Shown here piece after piece: positions 15,601 through 23,742 of a stretch of DNA of 36,726 nt (its first letter is position 1; every line of letters starts with the position of its first letter). The stretch is from Actinoplanes sandaracinus (lineage in GTDB: Bacteria; Actinomycetota; Actinomycetes; Mycobacteriales; Micromonosporaceae). Location of the stretch: assembly GCF_030009775.1 (NCBI RefSeq), contig NZ_JASCTH010000051.1, positions 1-36,726 on the forward strand. The letters are read 5' to 3'. Position numbers and translations under genes: made by a program. Below the pieces are notes generated by a model. It did no database searches and was not told the origin of the DNA. It saw only the letters and a program-made list of their open reading frames with translations.

Positions 15601-16911
15601 TCAGGAAGCGGGCAGACGCACCTCGAACCGGGCCCCGCCCAGCGCGGACCGGGTGACGGTCACCGTCCCGCCGTGCGCGCCGACGATCTCCCTGACGATC
15701 GCCAGACCGAGCCCGCTGCCGCCGTCGTCGCGGGCGCGGGCCTCGTCCAGCCGCACGAATCGCTCGAACACCCGCTCCCGCTGGTCCTCGGGGATCCCGG
15801 CGCCGTCGTCCTCGACGACCAGGTCCACCCGCCCGGCGCGGGACGAGACGGCGACGGCCACCGTGGTACGGGCGTGCCGGGCCCCGTTGTCGGCCAGATT
15901 GCGGACGACCTGGGCCAGCGCCGACCGGTCACCGCGGACCCGGCCCGCCCCCACCCCGGACGAGTCGACCGTCAGTCCGGTCCGGCGCACCCGCCGCGCC
16001 TCCGCCAGAGCGAGGTCGTCGACATCGACGTCCTGGCGCGGACGGGCGCCCGCACCGGCGCCGCCGGTGCGGGTGAGCAGCAGCAACTGCTCGACCAGAC
16101 GCTCCATCCGGCCCGACTCCTCCAGCACGGCCTCGGCCAGCTCGCCCTCGGACAGCGCGCCGGGATGCGAACGTGCCACCTCGGCCGCCTGCCGGATCCC
16201 GGCCAGCGGCGAACGCAGCTCGTGCGAGGCGTCCGCCACGAACCGCTGCTGCCGCTCCCGGGAGTCCTCGAGGCGGGCCAGCATCCGGTTCATGGTCCGC
16301 GCCAGCCGGTGCACCTCGTCACGCGAGGCCGGCTCGGGCACCCGCCGGTCCAGCCGCTCACCGGTGATCTCCTCCACCTCCCGGCGGATGCGTTCGACCG
16401 GCGCCAGCGCGCGGGTCACCACCAGCCAGGTCACCCCGCCGACCAGCATCAGCACCAGGGGCACACCGATCGCCAGCGGAGTGACCAGCGCACCGGTGGC
16501 GTCGTCGACCTCGTCCAGCGAGGCGGCGACCACGACGGTGTACGCCCCGGCGTCGCCGGTGACGATGACGAACGGATCGTCCTGGCCGGGGAGACGAACC
16601 TGGCCCGACGGCCCGGCGGGCAGCGGTGCGGCGAGCGGCCGCGACGAACGCACGACCGCGCCCGCTCCGTCACGCACCTGCCAGAGGACGTCGTCATCGT
16701 CGTCATCGTCGCCGGCCGCCGAGGGGAGGCCGGACGTCTGGATCTGCGCCGCCAGGACCGCCGCCCGTTCCTCGGCCGCGGTCTCGATCCCGCCGCGCAA
16801 CGACGAACGTGCCATCAGCACCAGTGTGACCGCGCCGACGATCAGGGCGACCGCCATGACGGCGACCGCGAGGACCGTGGTCCGCAGCCGGACCGAGGCG
16901 CGCTCAACCAC
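15601..16911 (-). CDS. Sensor histidine kinase
   Basis: A 436-residue membrane kinase. The first helix lies at about 10-35 (TTVLAVAVMAVALIVGAVTLVLMA). An external loop of roughly 110 residues contains seven consecutive Asp (68-74). The second helix is PLAIGVPLVLMLVGGVTWLVV, followed by a HAMP linker, the dimerisation H-box DASHELRSPL with His230, N-box NLADNGARH, G1 DDGAGIP, F-box FERFVR and G2 GSGLGLAI. It phosphorylates the adjacent OmpR-type regulator. GTG 16911 overlaps the regulator's 3' end, the usual coupling. The N-box has NGARH, where NAARH or NAVRH is common. The kinase is intact although its regulator is frameshifted. Confidence 0.92.
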   Translation of the reverse strand: MVERASVRLRTTVLAVAVMAVALIVGAVTLVLMARSSLRGGIETAAEERAAVLAAQIQTSGLPSAAGDDDDDDDVLWQVRDGAGAVVRSSRPLAAPLPAGPSGQVRLPGQDDPFVIVTGDAGAYTVVVAASLDEVDDATGALVTPLAIGVPLVLMLVGGVTWLVVTRALAPVERIRREVEEITGERLDRRVPEPASRDEVHRLARTMNRMLARLEDSRERQQRFVADASHELRSPLAGIRQAAEVARSHPGALSEGELAEAVLEESGRMERLVEQLLLLTRTGGAGAGARPRQDVDVDDLALAEARRVRRTGLTVDSSGVGAGRVRGDRSALAQVVRNLADNGARHARTTVAVAVSSRAGRVDLVVEDDGAGIPEDQRERVFERFVRLDEARARDDGGSGLGLAIVREIVGAHGGTVTVTRSALGGARFEVRLPAS

Positions 16912-17582
16912 CGCCGGCACCCAGCCGGTAGCCGGCGCCGCGCAACGTCTGGATCGTGTCCCGGCCGAACGGACGGTCGATCTTGTTACGCAGGTGCCGG
17001 ATGTAGACCTCGACGATGTTCGGGTCGCCGTCGAAGTCGACATCCCACACCGCGTCGAGGATCCGCTGCTTCGACACGACGTCGCCGGCGTTCCGTGCCA
17101 GGAAGGCCAGCAGGGAGAACTCGCGGGCGGTCAGCTCGACCTCGGACTCACCCCGCCACACCCGCCGCGCCGCCGGGTCGATCCGCAGATCACCGGCCGT
17201 GAGCTGGGTGGGCCGTTCCCGGGCGCCGCGCCGGGCCACCGCCCGCAGCCGCGCGACCAGCACCGGATAGGAGAACGGCTTCGTCATGTAGTCGTCGGCG
17301 CCGGTGTCCAGCCCCTCCACCTGATCCCCACTCGCCGTCCTTCGCGGTCAGCATCAGGATCGGCGTCCAGTTCTGTTCGGCCCGCAACGTCGCACACACC
17401 CGGTAGCCGTTGACGCCGGGCAGCATCAGGTCGAGCACGATCACGTCGTACTCGTTCTCCCTGGCCAGCCATAGTCCGTCGGTGCCGTCGGAGGCGACGT
17501 CGACGGCGAACCCTTCCGCTTCGAGGCCCACTCGCAACGACCAGGCGAGCCGTTTCTCGTCCTCGACGACGAGTACACGCAT
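16904..17582 (-). pseudogene. OmpR-family response regulator, frameshifted
   Basis: Two minus-strand frames join to make one regulator. Codons 1-85 from ATG 17582 give the receiver start: acidic E7-D8-E9, phosphoacceptor Asp51 in VIVLDLMLPG, and ILMLTAKDGEW. From about 17325 the other frame supplies the rest: VEGLDTGADDYMTKPFSYPVL, then a winged helix with ELTAREFSLLAFLARNAGDVVSKQRIL and VEVYIRHLRNKID. A run of four C at 17326-17329 (GGGG when read as coding) is one base too long; three would give TGG GAT CAG and a normal 225-residue protein. This may be a true mutation or a sequencing error. It is upstream of and overlaps the kinase. CTGAA repeats before it suggest autoregulation. Confidence 0.88.
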
Positions 17583-17606
17583 GCGCTACATCCTCGCTCA
17601 CCGACC

Positions 17607-17622
17607 CTGAACGCCCGCTGAA
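17607..17622 (-). promoter_or_regulatory. CTGAA repeat pair upstream of the response regulator
   Basis: CTGAA at 17607-17611 and 17618-17622, exactly 11 bases apart, lies 25-40 bases before the ATG of the response regulator. It has the same word and spacing as upstream of the PepSY gene. It probably marks the binding site of this regulator on its own promoter. Confidence 0.55.
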
Positions 17623-17637
17623 GGCCGCCCGGCGTCG

Positions 17638-18264
17638 TCAGACGGCGGTGATCAGCGCGTCGAGAGGGCGGGGCAGGGTGCCGCGGGCGGCTGCGGCCTC
17701 GACCAGCAGGCGGATGTAACGCAGGTTCCGGCGCGAACTGCTGCGCAGGAACCGGTAGATCTGAGCCTCGTGCGGGCGGCCGCGCCAGGCGGGCTGGCTC
17801 TGGAACAGATGGAACAGTCTGAGGTCGCCCTGGACGGCGAAGACCTCCTCGACCTCCTCGACCCCGACGGCGCGGATCAGTTCGTCCTCCAGATCGTCGA
17901 CGCACACGTGGAACCCGAGGTCCTCCAGTTCGGCGCGGGTGTGAGCGGGGCCGATGTGGGCGGTGACGCCGCGCCGGAACAGCTCCTCCTCCCGCAGGTC
18001 GCAGAGGCCGGCGAGACGAGTCCGGCCGCCCAGGGCCGTCAGGACCCGGTCGATCGCGTGGGCGCCCCCGATCGGCATGATCACCACCCGGTCGGCTTCG
18101 AGGTCGCGGCCGCGCAGCGCGGCGGTGGTCTCCAGGGCGATCTGATCGGTGATGCCCTCGACGAGGAGCACCGCTCGGGCGTCGCCGATCTTCTCCAGGG
18201 CGCGGGCCGTCGCGAGGTCGGTCGCGCCGGGCCCACGGACGTGACCATCGATGCGATCGTCCAT
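17638..18264 (-). CDS. Standalone TOPRIM-domain protein (OLD-like)
   Basis: A 208-residue protein consisting mainly of a TOPRIM fold: AVLLVEGITDQIALE (31-45, catalytic Glu36), VVIMPIGGAHAIDRVL and LAGLCDLREEELFRRG, where the acidic pair follows the second strand. A helical C-terminal part ends with YRFLRSSSRRNLRYIRLLVEAAA. It resembles the nuclease half of OLD-family ATP-dependent endonucleases but has no ATPase domain, and no ATPase gene is adjacent. It is usually annotated as a TOPRIM nucleotidyl transferase/hydrolase protein in actinobacteria. The start is uncertain: ATG 18264 or 18288. It is downstream of the HEAT-like gene on the same strand. Confidence 0.75.
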   Translation of the reverse strand: MDDRIDGHVRGPGATDLATARALEKIGDARAVLLVEGITDQIALETTAALRGRDLEADRVVIMPIGGAHAIDRVLTALGGRTRLAGLCDLREEELFRRGVTAHIGPAHTRAELEDLGFHVCVDDLEDELIRAVGVEEVEEVFAVQGDLRLFHLFQSQPAWRGRPHEAQIYRFLRSSSRRNLRYIRLLVEAAAARGTLPRPLDALITAV

Positions 18265-18367
18265 GCCGGATCGCCGGGTCGCCGCCATGGCCGTCATCAT
18301 CGGCCATCGGTGTGCCCGCCGCCCAGCGATTATCCCGGCGTCCGACCGGCCTGTTCCGGCGTCCTTC

Positions 18368-19462
18368 TCATCGGGCGCCTGCCCGGCCTTGCGGCATGAG
18401 ATCGCTGAATGCCGTCCGGGGGTCGCAGGCGAATGAAACCGGCGGCGCTGCCGCACCGAAGCAGTGCTTCGCGAGCACGTCCAGAAGGGCACGCTGAGCA
18501 TCGCTCATCGCCTCGGTGGGCGGCGTGCCGCCCGGAAACGCCTTCGCGCGGAGCCGCGTCCCCCAGTCGCCGGCGTAGGTGCCGTCCGGCGGAGCAGCCA
18601 GGATCATCTCCAGAGCCGGAATCAGTCCGTCCAAGGGCACCCTGTCGATCACCGCAGGTAGCAGCTTGAACGGGAAGATCCGCCCGAAATGCGGGAATGC
18701 CTGCTGGCACCATGCGGCATCGGTTGGTGACGCCAACACCTCGAGTAGCGCTTTGGTGGCTGCCGGGTCGGCCGCCTGCGCTGGTGACAAGGCTGCAGTC
18801 GCACGCACCACGAGATCCGGATCGTCACGCAGAACTGGCGTGTTGTCGTGGCCCCAGGACGAGAGTGTCAGGACCGCCATGACACGGATGCGCCGGTCGG
18901 GCGCGGACAGGGCATGGCTGTTCAGCCATGCGGCGATGCCGGGCCGGAGGTGTTGCAGTTCAGGGGCTTCGAGCACGCAGGCGATCGTGCCCAGCGCCGC
19001 GGAGACCACCGTGGGATCGGAATCGGCCAGCTTGGCGTACGCGGCTCGATAGACCTGACCTCTTGCCGCTCGGCACGAGTCGACGTCCACTGACTCCCCG
19101 GAGGGTCCCCATCGGTCGGATTCGGCTGCGGCCTCCATGACGGAGGTCAGCCAGTCCAGCAACCCGGCACGCAAGGGCTCCTGCTCACCAGAGCGCTCGG
19201 AACTCCCCGGCACCGGCGTAAGCGTGCGCGGGTCATCGAGGACCGCCGCGACGAAGCGCACCGCGGGTGGCGTCGCGCTGTAGATGGTGTCCTGATGGTG
19301 AACGACGTTGTACAGGTCCCCAAGGGCCTCGGCCTGGGCTGCGGCATCGTCGCTCAACAGCGCCTCAAGGATCGCCGGAGTCTCCCGAACGCCTGCCGAC
19401 CCGGCGCAGGCATGCTCGACGGCTGACCAGTCGGTCCGGGCCAGGATGTCGTCGTGTCGCAC
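18368..19462 (-). CDS. HEAT-repeat-like protein
   Basis: A 364-residue alpha-helical protein with repeated helix pairs of the ARM/HEAT kind: ILEALLSDDAAAQAEALGDLYNVVHH (about 31-56), AYAKLADSDPTVVSAALGTIACVLEA, WLNSHALSAPDRRIRVMAVLTLSSWG and DPDLVVRATAALSPAQAADPAATKALLEVLAS. These are protein-binding scaffolds. Members of this actinobacterial group are found near polymorphic-toxin immunity genes, but no specific partner is visible. GTG 19462 is used; an AATACT box lies six bases upstream. Function is unknown. Confidence 0.7.
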   Translation of the reverse strand: MRHDDILARTDWSAVEHACAGSAGVRETPAILEALLSDDAAAQAEALGDLYNVVHHQDTIYSATPPAVRFVAAVLDDPRTLTPVPGSSERSGEQEPLRAGLLDWLTSVMEAAAESDRWGPSGESVDVDSCRAARGQVYRAAYAKLADSDPTVVSAALGTIACVLEAPELQHLRPGIAAWLNSHALSAPDRRIRVMAVLTLSSWGHDNTPVLRDDPDLVVRATAALSPAQAADPAATKALLEVLASPTDAAWCQQAFPHFGRIFPFKLLPAVIDRVPLDGLIPALEMILAAPPDGTYAGDWGTRLRAKAFPGGTPPTEAMSDAQRALLDVLAKHCFGAAAPPVSFACDPRTAFSDLMPQGRAGAR

Positions 19463-19616
19463 CGGGCGAGTATTCCTCAGCCTCCCCTGGAGGCATCACT
19501 TCGGCGCGGTTCAGCATTGTGCGCACGGCGCATTCGCGCGTCTTGGATGAACTGGCCGAGGAAATAGACTTCGATGGCGAAGGTAACTCACGGCAACACG
19601 GGGTGACTCTCTGAAT

Positions 19617-19892
19617 CTACTTCCGAGCCGTACTCGTGGCCACGATGTCGATGGCGACTCGCAGAGGTGTTTCCGCCTTCCCCAGCAGCGCTCGCGTGAT
19701 CGCGATCGCCTCGATGACGCCCACCTCGCGCTCGACCAGGAAGGTTTGGACCGCGTCCATCCCGTCGCGCTCGAGGATGGGGCGGCACTGCTCGACCAGC
19801 ACGGTCCAGCGTGCGGCATCTTCGGAGGTCAGGCCGATGACGTCGTCGAACACGATCTCCCTTTCCCACGCTGACCAGCGGGATGCGCTCAC
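19617..19892 (-). CDS. Small protein of unknown function, coupled to the gene upstream
   Basis: 91 residues, mostly helical, with a C-terminal stretch VGVIEAIAITRALLGKAETPLRVAIDIV resembling the amphipathic helices of immunity-like small proteins. I do not recognise the family. Its GTG start overlaps the stop of the CxCGEWGC gene (19889-19892), so the two are translationally coupled and probably act together. Confidence 0.6.
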   Translation of the reverse strand: MSASRWSAWEREIVFDDVIGLTSEDAARWTVLVEQCRPILERDGMDAVQTFLVEREVGVIEAIAITRALLGKAETPLRVAIDIVATSTARK

Positions 19893-20338
19893 CCGGCGTT
19901 GGAGCTGATCGCCGTCACCAGCACTGCCAGAGCTTCGTCGTATCGGCGGCGGTCGAACCGCAGGGGGCCGAATCCCGAGTAATCGCGTGTCTTGCGGTGA
20001 GGTTGTTCGAACGCGTCCCAGGTCACATGGTCATCGGTCACGGAGATCCTGGTCATGAGCGGCCAGCATCCCCATTCGCCGCATTCACAGCCGAGCACGG
20101 GTGTCTTCGGCCCGATGGCGCCGGTGGACCGGCCGTGGAAGTGGTCTTCCATGGAGCCGAATCGGAAGAACTCGGGGATCAGCCCGCCGTAGGCGTCGCC
20201 CGCAGGCTGCATCCCGGCCGCGATCTCGAATCTGTCGATCAGCTCGGTGAGCGAGGCTCCGTCGATATGCGGGACGATCACGAGTACGCCGTCTTCGCCG
20301 CGTGGCCGGCAGTCGAACCGGATCTCCCTTTTGATCAT
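19889..20338 (-). CDS. CxCGEWGC-motif protein of unknown function
   Basis: 149 residues with a compact Cys motif CECGEWGCW (Cys84, Cys86, Cys91) followed by PLMTRISVTDDHVTWDAFEQPHR, a beta-rich C-terminal half. The three closely placed Cys, plus nearby His66 and His68, could bind zinc. I have seen such CxCGExGCW sequences in actinobacterial hypothetical proteins but know no function. It starts 119 bases from the divergent fructosamine kinase gene, and the 91-residue gene follows with a 4-base overlap. Confidence 0.7.
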   Translation of the reverse strand: MIKREIRFDCRPRGEDGVLVIVPHIDGASLTELIDRFEIAAGMQPAGDAYGGLIPEFFRFGSMEDHFHGRSTGAIGPKTPVLGCECGEWGCWPLMTRISVTDDHVTWDAFEQPHRKTRDYSGFGPLRFDRRRYDEALAVLVTAISSNAG

Positions 20339-20456
20339 CGATCGATGATGTCAGAACGGTGTCGTGGTGACCTTGAACGAAGGCCGAGGTGCTGGGATGG
20401 TCACCCGGGGATCCGGAAGATCCCGCGTACGCCCCGACCGGAGGAGACCACTGACG

Positions 20457-21344
20457 ATGCTCCCGACAGCATCTCTGGCCGAGCGGTTGTCGCGGGCGGG
20501 GATCCGCGACGTCGTCACCGTCGAGCCGGTGAGCGGTGGACTTGCCGCGCTCGCCGGGATAGCCCTCCGCAAGGACGCGCCGCCGGTCTTCGTCAAAACC
20601 TTCGCGGAAGCGCCGGACGGTGACGGTGACGCCTTCGTCGCGGAGGCCGAAGGGCTGACGGCCTTGCGGGAGCTCGGCGGGCTGGTGACACCCGAGGTGC
20701 TCGTGGCGAACCGAGAGTTGCTGGTGTTGTCGCTGCTGCAGCCGAGGCCACACCACGAAGCCTTCTGGGAGCGGTTCGCCCACGCGCTCGCCCACCTTCA
20801 CACGAGCACCGGCCATCCCCGCTTCGGATGGCACCGCGACAACTGGCTGGGTCGCCGCCAGCAGATCAATACGTGGGCCGACGACGGCTTCGCCTTCTTC
20901 GCCGAGCACCGGTTGCTCCGCTGGCTCTCCGAGCCCCGCGTCGAGGCAGCGCTCGAACCCGCCGACCGGGCCGCGCTGGAACGGCTGTGTGATCGACTCC
21001 CCGAGTTGTTGCCGGACCGGCCGGCCTGCCTGACGCATGGCGACCTGTGGACCCAGAACGTGCTGGCCACCGCGGACGGGCGAGCCGCGCTGATCGACCC
21101 GGCAGTGTCGTACATGTGGGCCGAGGTGGACCTGGCCCACCTCTGGATCACGGCGCCGCCGCCGGAATCGCGCCGGTTCTTCGACGTCTATGCCGAGCTG
21201 ACCGGCCTCGACGACGACTGGCCGGCCCGCATGCCGATCATCCAGCTGAGACAACACCTGGCGGTCCTGGCCCAGTTCGACGACGACTGGGGCGCCGCCG
21301 AGACGATCCGTGCCACGCTGGCGCCGTTCCGGACGGAGGCCTGA
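20457..21344 (+). CDS. Fructosamine kinase family protein
   Basis: A 295-residue protein-kinase-like fold enzyme that phosphorylates ketoamine groups of glycated amines, a repair step in the cytoplasm. Visible parts are PVSGGLAALAGIAL (glycine loop), VFVKTF (ATP-binding Lys), HALAHLHTSTGHPRFGWHRDNWLG (family-specific), the catalytic THGDLWTQNVL with Asp and Asn, and LIDPAVSYMWAEVDLAHL (metal-binding Asp). ATG 20457 follows GGAGGA at 20440-20445 with 11 bases between; the longer frame adds residues unlike the family. Confidence 0.9.
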   Translation: MLPTASLAERLSRAGIRDVVTVEPVSGGLAALAGIALRKDAPPVFVKTFAEAPDGDGDAFVAEAEGLTALRELGGLVTPEVLVANRELLVLSLLQPRPHHEAFWERFAHALAHLHTSTGHPRFGWHRDNWLGRRQQINTWADDGFAFFAEHRLLRWLSEPRVEAALEPADRAALERLCDRLPELLPDRPACLTHGDLWTQNVLATADGRAALIDPAVSYMWAEVDLAHLWITAPPPESRRFFDVYAELTGLDDDWPARMPIIQLRQHLAVLAQFDDDWGAAETIRATLAPFRTEA

Positions 21345-21491
21345 CCGGGGCGCTGGCGGGCCGGTTGACGGCATCCACCCGGCCGGCACAGAAGGAGTCG
21401 TAGCGGCACCACTCGCCACTGCCACCCACGGTCGCTCCGGGGCCGTTCGGGCGATGGGAAATTCTTTCATCATCGCCCAGGCTGGGTAGCT

Positions 21492-22238
21492 GTGCGGAGA
21501 CTCGCGGCGGTGTTGGCGCTCGTGGTGGCAGTGGTCCTGTTCCCCGCCGCGCCGGCCGCGGCCGCGCTGCCGGGAGATCTCGCCCACGTCGGCGATGCCC
21601 GCCAGCTCATCGTGGTGACCGGCCGGGGCTGGTCCTCGACCTACGCCACGGTGCGCGCCTACCAGCGCGGTGGCGACGGCAGATGGCGCCAGGCACACGG
21701 GGCGATGACCGCCCGCGTCGGGTACGGCGGGTGGGTGTGGGCCGCGCACCGGGCGCAGGACACCGGGACGACGCCGGCGGGCACGTTCACCCTGACCCGG
21801 GCCTTCGGTGTCCGCGCCGACCCGGGCACCCGGCTGCCGTACCGCAAGGTCGACGGGAACGACCACTGGGCCGGCGACAGCCGGGACGCGAAGACCTACA
21901 ACCTCTTCCAGCCGTCGGCGTCACCCCACCGCACTTGGCGCAAGTCGCAGGCGGAGCGCCTGGCGGCCTACCCGAAGCAGTACGCCCACGCCGCGGTGAT
22001 CGACTTCAACAGGCCGGGCGGCGTGCGCTGGGACGCCAAGCGCGGGCAGTACGTCGCGGGCAAGCCGGCCGACACCCGCCGCGGTTCGGCGATCTTCCTG
22101 CACGCCAGCGGGACGGGCTCGACCGCCGGCTGCGTGTCGGTCAGCCGGGCGAACCTGGTCCGGCTGCTCACGTGGCTGGACCCGGCGAGGAAGCCGCGCA
22201 TCGTGATGGCTCCGGCGTCGGCCATCACCCGCGCCTGA
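21492..22238 (+). CDS. Secreted L,D-transpeptidase-like protein
   Basis: A 248-residue exported protein. The signal peptide is RRLAAVLALVVAVVLFPAAPAAA (2-24, cleavage after AAA). The YkuD-like catalytic region ends with FLHASGTGSTAGCVSVSRANL, with His204 and Cys214 as the expected catalytic pair. It would act on peptidoglycan cross-links or as an anchoring enzyme outside the cell. The distance between the GTGSTAGC segment and a large preceding insert (about 100-185) marks the actinobacterial variant rather than the Ldt(Mt) type. GTG 21492 is the start; there is no clear ribosome binding site. Its 3' end overlaps the opposing exporter gene by 14 bases. Confidence 0.85.
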   Translation: MRRLAAVLALVVAVVLFPAAPAAAALPGDLAHVGDARQLIVVTGRGWSSTYATVRAYQRGGDGRWRQAHGAMTARVGYGGWVWAAHRAQDTGTTPAGTFTLTRAFGVRADPGTRLPYRKVDGNDHWAGDSRDAKTYNLFQPSASPHRTWRKSQAERLAAYPKQYAHAAVIDFNRPGGVRWDAKRGQYVAGKPADTRRGSAIFLHASGTGSTAGCVSVSRANLVRLLTWLDPARKPRIVMAPASAITRA

Positions 22239-23691
22239 CCATGGGCGGGCTGCACGGATCGCAGAAGCTTTCCGCCGGGGTGTGTGCGGTGAGGCGGTTC
22301 GGGATCAGGAACCAGGCCAGGACGCCGCCGCCGGTCATCAACCCGGCACACAGCAGCATCGCGGTGCGGTAGACCGGCTGCAGGGTGCCCGGGTCGGTGA
22401 GACCGCCCGCGCCCAGCCCCGCGGCCAGCGGCAGAATCGCCACGGCCAGCAGGCTCGCGGCCCGGGCCACCGCGTTGTTCACGCCCGAGGCGAGGCCGGC
22501 GTAGGAGTCGTCGAGCGAGCCTAGCGCGGTCGCGGTCAGCGGGGCCACCAACAGCGCCAGGCCGAGCCCGAAAAGGATCACCGGGGGCAGGACGTCGGTG
22601 CCGTAGGAGGCGTCCGCGCCGACCATCGAGAGCCAGGCCAGCGCCGCCGCGCAGACGATCGGTCCGGCCGTCATCGGGATGCGGGGGCCGATGCGCTGCC
22701 CCAGCGCCCCGGCCCGGGCGGACAGCAGCAGCATCAGCACCGTCACCGGCAGCAGGGCGACGCCGCTGGCCATCGGGGTGAAGCCGGCGACCACCTGAAG
22801 GTTGACCACCACCAGGAAGAAGACACCGCCGTTCGCCGCGTAGACCAGGAAGGTGACCAGGTTGGCGCCGCTGAACGCCGCCGACCGGAAGATCTCCAGC
22901 GGCAGCATCGGATGCGCGGAGCGGCGTTCGGCGACCACGAAGGCGACCATGCCGGCGACGCCGACGGCCAGGGAGATCAGTACGACCGGGTCGCCCGGCC
23001 CGCCGGCCGGCCAGGCGGTGAAGCCGTAGGTCAGGCCGCCCAGCCCGGCCGCCCCGGTGACCAGGCCGGTCGCGTCGAAGGCCCGCGCGGCGGACGGGTT
23101 CCGGGACTCGGGCACATGCCGGGCGGCCACCCACAGCACGAGTGCGGCCACCGGCACGTTGATCAGGAAGATGTACCGCCAGTCGCCGACCTCCACCAGC
23201 CAGCCGCCGAGGAACGGGCCCAGCGCGCCGCCGATGCCGCCGAGCCCGGACCACGCGCCGATCGCCTTCGCCCGGTCCTCGGGCGCGAACGACGCCTCCA
23301 GGATCGCCAGCGCGCCCGGCGTGAGCAACGCGCCGCCGATGCCCTGCAGGACGCGGGCCGTGACCAGAAGCTCGACGGTCGGCGCGAGACCGCAGAGCAG
23401 GGAGGCGGTGGCGAACCAGGCGATCCCGGCCAGGAAGACGCGCTTGCGGCCGAAGCGGTCGCTGAGGGAGCCGCCGAGCAGGATCAGCGAGGCCAGGCTG
23501 AGGGCGTAGCCGTTGACCGTCCATTGCAGGCCGGCGGCGTCCGCGCCGAGATCGTGGCCGATCGCCGGCAGCGCGATGTTGACGACGGTCGCGTCGATGA
23601 AGGCGAGGCTGGAACCGAGCACCGTGGCCAGCAGCACCCAGCGGCCGGCCGGCGACTGGTATCGCAGCGGGGCGCCGGCCTGGACATCCAT
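22225..23691 (-). CDS. MFS exporter, EmrB/QacA (DHA2) type
   Basis: A 488-residue drug/proton antiporter with about 14 helices. Motif A follows helix 2 (GGSLSDRFGRKRVFLAG), motif C is in helix 5 (GLGGIGGALGPFLGGWLVE), and motif D1-like DATVVNIALPAI lies in helix 1, which together mark the DHA2 group. Substrate is unknown, with many possible toxic compounds. TAGGGT six bases before the ATG gives a leaderless start. No regulator gene is adjacent. Confidence 0.92.
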   Translation of the reverse strand: MDVQAGAPLRYQSPAGRWVLLATVLGSSLAFIDATVVNIALPAIGHDLGADAAGLQWTVNGYALSLASLILLGGSLSDRFGRKRVFLAGIAWFATASLLCGLAPTVELLVTARVLQGIGGALLTPGALAILEASFAPEDRAKAIGAWSGLGGIGGALGPFLGGWLVEVGDWRYIFLINVPVAALVLWVAARHVPESRNPSAARAFDATGLVTGAAGLGGLTYGFTAWPAGGPGDPVVLISLAVGVAGMVAFVVAERRSAHPMLPLEIFRSAAFSGANLVTFLVYAANGGVFFLVVVNLQVVAGFTPMASGVALLPVTVLMLLLSARAGALGQRIGPRIPMTAGPIVCAAALAWLSMVGADASYGTDVLPPVILFGLGLALLVAPLTATALGSLDDSYAGLASGVNNAVARAASLLAVAILPLAAGLGAGGLTDPGTLQPVYRTAMLLCAGLMTGGGVLAWFLIPNRLTAHTPAESFCDPCSPPMVRRG

Positions 23692-23742
23692 GAACCGACC
23701 CTAGACCTCCCGCCGCCGGCCGGGCTGCCGGGACGGCGCCGG

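Noticed and set aside
17326..17329. Programmed frameshifting in the response regulator
   Set aside because: No slippery heptamer or downstream pseudoknot is evident, and such regulators are not known to use it; mutation or error is simpler.
17441..18307. 288-codon frame in the TOPRIM region
   Set aside because: Runs out of frame through the TOPRIM gene; Arg/Pro/Gly-rich shadow.
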